DNA of 64,000 nucleotides, from assembly GCF_033898505.1 (NCBI RefSeq), contig NZ_JAXAFK010000008.1, forward strand, positions 1 to 64,000, given 5' to 3'. The notes under the pieces were generated by a model. It searched no databases. It was not told where the DNA came from and was given only the letters and a program-made list of their open reading frames with translations. The stretch is from Pectobacterium carotovorum. GTDB taxonomy: Bacteria; Pseudomonadota; Gammaproteobacteria; Enterobacterales; Enterobacteriaceae. Both the position numbers and the translations under genes were made by a program. Positions 60,114-64,000 of the stretch are shown here, in pieces. Positions within the stretch are counted from its first letter, which is position 1, and every line of letters starts with the position of its first letter.

Positions 60114-61379
60114 ATGGAAGCAGATAAAGACGTTGGCCGAGACGTCAAAAAAACCGGCATTATCATCGTGACTGTCATTTTTCTGGTACTTGCGATTGGG
60201 TTCTTACTGGTTTCGTGGATGAGCGCACCGCAGTCGGTATCTAAAATCAACGTGGATAAAGCTGCAGGAGGTTCAGGAAAAGCAACTCAGGAAACGCCGC
60301 GGTACCACAAAATACTTCGCGAGAACAATGAAGCAGGCGCAAAACAGGCTCAGGCCGTAAACTCCAGCTTCATTGCTTCAATAGGCTCCGGTACCGTTCG
60401 TCAGGTTCCCCCAATAGCTGCGACCCCCGCTCCGCCGCCTGTGCCTAAGCAAGTTCAAGAAGCTCAGTATGCTCCGCAGCAACATGTGCCTCAGCAAAGT
60501 CTGGATCCGGATCGTAAAAAAGCACTGGAAGCGCTGTTGAAAGAACTCGTAGCACAGCGAGTTGCTCCCACTGGTGAACTGGCAAGTATCGCCGGCAATA
60601 TGACCGTAACCGCAGGGGCACAGTCTGGAAATGCCGGAGAAAGCAGAAACGTTAACGCCTATTCAGGATGGACGGAAAGTCTGGCACCCGTAACTGTGCA
60701 ACCAGCGTCTTACAACTCGGGCCAGAATGCTAATCGTGTATTAATCCCAGCGGGAAGCCGCCCCGGAGCGGTGATCGATACTGAGCTTGACTCCGACAAT
60801 ACCAATTCGGATGTGCTGGCTCATATCCCCGCCGGTCCTTATAAAGGAGCTCAGTTAATGGCCAGAGGGATTCAGCTTGCAGGAGACGGGGTTAAGATTC
60901 ATTTCAACCAGATGACCTGGAATGGAGACACATGGCGCGTCGATATTTCTGCGGCTATGCCTGATACGCTCCGCAGCTCCGTTGCCTCAAGCGTGAGTAA
61001 TCGATACGGCAGCCGAGTTTTACTGCCGGCAATCGCTCACGGACTTGGTCTTGGCGGTCAGCTCTATGCCAGCGCCAACACTCAGGTCCTGAGTAATGGT
61101 TACAACCAAATTGAGGGCCGAGTTGGCATGCCAAATGGTGAGGCTATCGCCGGTACGATTCTGGGCGGTACAGCTCAACAAGCAGGCCAGGTCATGGCAA
61201 ATGATGCTCAAAAATTACCTGTGAAACAGGTGATTGTTGATCGTGGCCAACCCGTAGCGCTTCTCTTTATGTCTGCCGTTACAGAAAACGACCGAATCAC
61301 CAACTCTACTCCAATCAGCACAAACACAGGTACTCGCCAGCCTTCGGCAGGTTCTTTACTACCTGCAGTCCAACCCTAA
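60114..61379 (+). CDS. traO: TraO-like protein (DotG/IcmE family, VirB10-like)
   Basis: This is a 421-residue protein with one inner-membrane helix at about 14-33 (IIIVTVIFLVLAIGFLLVSW), a Gln/Pro-rich linker and the C-terminal VirB10-type beta barrel (LIPAGSRPGAVIDTELDSDN, GAQLMARGIQLAGDGVKIHF). It spans the envelope and forms the channel core. Much shorter than Legionella DotG, as expected of plasmid forms. Confidence 0.92.
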   Translation: MEADKDVGRDVKKTGIIIVTVIFLVLAIGFLLVSWMSAPQSVSKINVDKAAGGSGKATQETPRYHKILRENNEAGAKQAQAVNSSFIASIGSGTVRQVPPIAATPAPPPVPKQVQEAQYAPQQHVPQQSLDPDRKKALEALLKELVAQRVAPTGELASIAGNMTVTAGAQSGNAGESRNVNAYSGWTESLAPVTVQPASYNSGQNANRVLIPAGSRPGAVIDTELDSDNTNSDVLAHIPAGPYKGAQLMARGIQLAGDGVKIHFNQMTWNGDTWRVDISAAMPDTLRSSVASSVSNRYGSRVLLPAIAHGLGLGGQLYASANTQVLSNGYNQIEGRVGMPNGEAIAGTILGGTAQQAGQVMANDAQKLPVKQVIVDRGQPVALLFMSAVTENDRITNSTPISTNTGTRQPSAGSLLPAVQP

Positions 61380-61388
61380 GGGACCATC

Positions 61389-62204
61389 ATGAAAGAAAGT
61401 TTTTTTGATCCGGACCTGGTGCCGGAGGAGACCGTATTACCTGAAGTTAATACAATTCGCACGAATGAGTCGGAGACCCCATCAGACACGGCGCCGGTAA
61501 AAGAATCACCTACAGCACCTAAATGGGGGCTGTGGGGTTATGACCTTAAAACTTTGCTGCTTGCTGGCGCTGCTGTGATTGCTCTTCTGGCGTATGCCTT
61601 TTGGCCAGATGAACCGCCAGCCCAGGCGCTTACTCCGGATTCTCCCCCTCCTGCTCAGCAGGAGGTGAACACAGGACAAGGCCTAAACTTATCCAGCAAA
61701 CAGGACGATGAACTGAGTTCAGCCACTCCTGATGGAATCACAGAGCCGGAGCCATCCCACTCACTGGCAGAAAACACTGACCGGGCACTTATTGGGGCGA
61801 CAGCTTCCGTTGATAACAAGGAATTCAGGGAGCTTAAGGAGTACGGCGAAGCCAACCGGCAGGCAATAAAGCTCCTGAATGACAGGATAAGGGATAGCGA
61901 AAAACGCCTGGCTGATCTTGAGGCAAAATTAAATACCCTTAGCACAAAGCAGGCTTCAGCTCCTCAGAAGGTCTCCACTACTACATCCCCCCACCGAGTG
62001 AAAAACGTATCAGCGGCTGTTAATAGCGGCCTTAAAAACTGGCGCATTAACACCGTATATCCGGGTATGGCCTGGATCACCCACAACGGTAGTACATGGT
62101 CCGTCCAACCCGGGGATCAAGTAAATGGCCTGACAATCCGCAGCATTGATGCTGAGCGCCGAATCGTCGTAACCAGCAAAGGCGTAATTCGCCAGGGGGA
62201 TTGA
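61389..62204 (+). CDS. traP: TraP-like protein (DotF/IcmG-like position)
   Basis: This is a 271-residue bitopic protein: acidic cytoplasmic start, membrane helix at about 60-78 (LLLAGAAVIALLAYAFW), then a coiled coil (EANRQAIKLLNDRIRDSEKR) and a C-terminal domain. Similar layout to DotF/IcmG. It overlaps traQ by four bases. Confidence 0.83.
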   Translation: MKESFFDPDLVPEETVLPEVNTIRTNESETPSDTAPVKESPTAPKWGLWGYDLKTLLLAGAAVIALLAYAFWPDEPPAQALTPDSPPPAQQEVNTGQGLNLSSKQDDELSSATPDGITEPEPSHSLAENTDRALIGATASVDNKEFRELKEYGEANRQAIKLLNDRIRDSEKRLADLEAKLNTLSTKQASAPQKVSTTTSPHRVKNVSAAVNSGLKNWRINTVYPGMAWITHNGSTWSVQPGDQVNGLTIRSIDAERRIVVTSKGVIRQGD

Positions 62205-62731
62205 TGGACGCCATCCAAATCCTCGTCCATGTAGCTGACAACCTAAAGACCAGCGGCATACGTCTCATTCTGGCGCTGGGGTTATTTTTTGGCGCTTTAG
62301 GCTGTCTGGCCACATTGATATCGGTCGTTAAGAGCTCCCGCAGCGGTAAACCAGCAAACGGTATGAAAGCCCTGGTGTCATTTTGTCTGGGCGGCGCTCT
62401 CATCGCCATGCAACAAATGATGAACAAGGCGGCTCACACCCTGAGCTTTGGGGATGTGTCATTCGATTCCATAGCCTATGCACCCGAATCTATGGGGCAG
62501 GCAAAACTGGCCATCGATGCCGTCTTAACGCTTCTGCGTGTTGTCGGGGTTTTATTTTTTTATATGGGTATTAGACGAGCCCGAAGGTCCCTGGTTGATG
62601 GCCATACCGGCTTGTCAGCCCGTGAAGATGTTTCCTCCGGAATAGTTATGGGAGTAGTTGGCATCCTGCTGGCGTGTAATCCCGAACTACTTAATGCACT
62701 GCAAAAAACACTGGGTTTAACCTGGAATTAA
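62201..62731 (+). CDS. traQ: TraQ-like membrane protein (DotE/IcmC family)
   Basis: This is a 176-residue protein with about four hydrophobic segments (LILALGLFFGALGCLATLIS, CLGGALIAM, TLLRVVGVLFFYMG, VMGVVGILLACN). Layout as in DotE/IcmC and R64 TraQ. It is a small inner-membrane part of the type IVB system. Confidence 0.85.
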   Translation: MMDAIQILVHVADNLKTSGIRLILALGLFFGALGCLATLISVVKSSRSGKPANGMKALVSFCLGGALIAMQQMMNKAAHTLSFGDVSFDSIAYAPESMGQAKLAIDAVLTLLRVVGVLFFYMGIRRARRSLVDGHTGLSAREDVSSGIVMGVVGILLACNPELLNALQKTLGLTWN

Positions 62732-62755
62732 TTCAACAACAAAGAGGTAGTAATA

Positions 62756-63139
62756 ATGAGTAATTTTACAATGTTAGTTTCCGTTCGCATCCAGATGGCA
62801 CTGTCTTCACTGCGCGAACGTTTAGGAGTGGTCCTTACTTTATTGCTTGGACCGCTAACTTTACCCGCGTATGCAGACGATGACCTTTTCGGCATGTTTG
62901 ACGGGGTTGCGGATAGCGCTGATAACTCAGGTAAAAGTATCCTCAAACTGTCCAAGTTCGGCGGTATTGGCTGCGTGGCAGTTGGGGTGTGCCTCTGGGT
63001 CGCTAAAAAGAAAAACCCTCAGATTGGTTGGGGATGGATTCTGACCTTTATGGGGGCTGGTTTCATCATGATTGCTCTCGACCAGTTCATCAAAAAAGGT
63101 CAAACAACTATCAAACTGAATCCAGTTGATGTCGGCTAA
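62756..63139 (+). CDS. traR: TraR-like membrane protein (DotP/IcmD family)
   Basis: This is a 127-residue protein: hydrophobic signal (VLTLLLGPLTLPAYAD) and two further hydrophobic segments (FGGIGCVAVGVCLWVA, WILTFMGAGFIMIALD), the layout of IcmD/TraR, related to pilin-like VirB2 by position. Not related to DksA-like TraR of F. Confidence 0.85.
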   Translation: MSNFTMLVSVRIQMALSSLRERLGVVLTLLLGPLTLPAYADDDLFGMFDGVADSADNSGKSILKLSKFGGIGCVAVGVCLWVAKKKNPQIGWGWILTFMGAGFIMIALDQFIKKGQTTIKLNPVDVG

Positions 63140-63207
63140 ATCCTGAAATTATCGCTCCGGCCGTGCGCCGGAGCTTCGCTCACTAATTCGGAGAAATAAC
63201 CTCATCT

Positions 63208-63414
63208 ATGAACATCGAAATTTATTATTCAGAAGCCCATGACCGTATTTACGCAGCAGACAAAGGAACAAAACAGGAAACAGACGTAACAGAGCAAGTA
63301 GTCAGAGCCGTGATGGGGCAAATTGGCGGTATAGGCTATAAAATCCCGGTTCAGAACCAGGGGAAAATCGTAGCTGAAATAGGGATGTTTCTGCCGGAGC
63401 AGACTGAATGCTAA
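63208..63414 (+). CDS. Small hypothetical transfer-region protein
   Basis: This is a 68-residue soluble protein (MNIEIYYSEAHDRIYAADKG start). It lies between traR and the traT-like gene, the place of traS in R64, but I cannot confirm homology. GGAG near 63190 precedes the ATG at some distance. It overlaps the next gene by seven bases. Confidence 0.6.
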   Translation: MNIEIYYSEAHDRIYAADKGTKQETDVTEQVVRAVMGQIGGIGYKIPVQNQGKIVAEIGMFLPEQTEC

Positions 63415-64000
63415 AGCTTCCTGAAAGGTTATACACAATATGCCCCATTGAAATTGAGGCATGCTTAGACGATGAAACAGATAATAAGCCGGATTTACTG
63501 CTTATTAAGCCGCCTGATAATGTTGCGTTTTGTTCATTCGTCGAACCCATAAGTGAAGAATTTCTCTTATGCGGGATCAAACGCGATGCATACGGTAACG
63601 ACAGCGAAATTTATCTTCTGCCAATAAATTGCCTCTCCGAACATCTGATGAAGCTCCGTTCTTCAGCTACTGATAACGAGCTTGTAGAACTTTTACTTAA
63701 GCGATGCCGGCGATGGCTTCGTATGGGTCTGGAATATCTACGTTTAGCATTCCCGGTAAAGCAGGAAACGTTCAATGTTGGTCAACAAATCTGGGGCCAT
63801 GATATCGCTGCGCCTTCTCCTGTTTTAACTCAGCGCGCACACCAACTCTCAGGCGGCAAGTGTGCCACCTGCGAGTATTACAGCAGACATAACACCCTCA
63901 TGTTCAGAGATGGCAATCTGGATAATCACGATGATGCAAATCTTGCCGTGGTTTGCCCTGTTTGTGCCTGCAGTCGCCGTCTGAACAATTTGGGGGCAAA
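63408..64000 (+). CDS. traT: TraT-like protein (DotN/IcmJ family), cut by the window end
   Basis: At least 197 residues are present before the window ends. The start (ATG 63408, GGAG eight bases upstream) reads MLKLPERLYTICPIEIE. Near the end a zinc site of the HNH-like DotN type appears: GGKCATCEYYSRHNT and CPVCACSRRLN. DotN/IcmJ is an adaptor of the coupling complex in Legionella; the R64 counterpart is TraT. The 3' end is outside the window. Confidence 0.75.
   Translation, partial: MLKLPERLYTICPIEIEACLDDETDNKPDLLLIKPPDNVAFCSFVEPISEEFLLCGIKRDAYGNDSEIYLLPINCLSEHLMKLRSSATDNELVELLLKRCRRWLRMGLEYLRLAFPVKQETFNVGQQIWGHDIAAPSPVLTQRAHQLSGGKCATCEYYSRHNTLMFRDGNLDNHDDANLAVVCPVCACSRRLNNLGA

Overview
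The window is most likely a large part of a conjugative plasmid from an Enterobacterales host (Klebsiella, Serratia or Enterobacter type). It carries two replication initiators (a RepFIB-like Rep_3 protein with iterons and a RepFIIA-like RepA with an antisense RNA), two partition systems (ParM/ParR and a small ParA/ParB), a ResD-like multimer resolvase, plasmid UmuDC, and an R64/IncI-like transfer apparatus: a type IVb thin pilus with shufflon, plus a Dot/Icm-like type IVB secretion system. No rRNA or tRNA gene, IS element, transposon or CRISPR array was seen.

Layout. 1-8.4 kb: small leftward genes (an ArdB/KlcA antirestriction protein, an N-6 methylase-like protein, DUF1380 and DUF1281 proteins, unknowns) in five groups. 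Each group is preceded by a GC-rich element that can fold into a very long stem-loop and resembles single-stranded 'Frpo' promoters of plasmid leading regions. 8.4-10.1 kb: a two-gene operon encoding an HTH-like protein and an orphan homologue of the Cascade large subunit Cse1/CasA (Cas8e). 10.1-14.2 kb: a leftward operon with a superfamily II helicase, a beta-class DNA methyltransferase and an XRE regulator, driven by a perfectly palindromic divergent promoter with an Hha-like gene on the other side. 14.5-15.6 kb: two copies of a 124-nt structured, terminator-ended element (candidate sRNAs). 15.7-22.7 kb: stability and replication core (stbBA, umuDC, parAB, iterons, rep, resD). 22.7-33 kb: accessory small genes, a convergent RES/Xre toxin-antitoxin-like pair and a FinO/ProQ-family RNA chaperone. 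33.9-35.8 kb: the second replicon (oriR, repA, leader peptide, antisense RNA). 36.4-64 kb: transfer regulators (a NusG-like TraB and a small zinc-finger protein), pilL-pilV, shufflon, rci, then traH-traR and a truncated traT-like gene at the right edge.

How it fits together. All transfer genes read rightward and the putative leading-region genes read leftward. This fits an origin of transfer just left of position 1: the accessory/antirestriction region would enter the recipient first and the tra genes last. The pilus with its shuffled PilV tips would pick the recipient, the type IVB system would move the DNA and probably a large primase/ADP-ribosyltransferase polyvalent protein, and the leading region would supply early anti-defence functions. 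The orphan Cse1-like gene lies right next to that region, so a decoy or dominant-negative role against type I-E CRISPR is the most interesting hypothesis here.

All functional names rest on recognising motifs and family resemblance by eye. No database search was run, and gene symbols follow the R64, R1 or F nomenclature of the apparent homologues.
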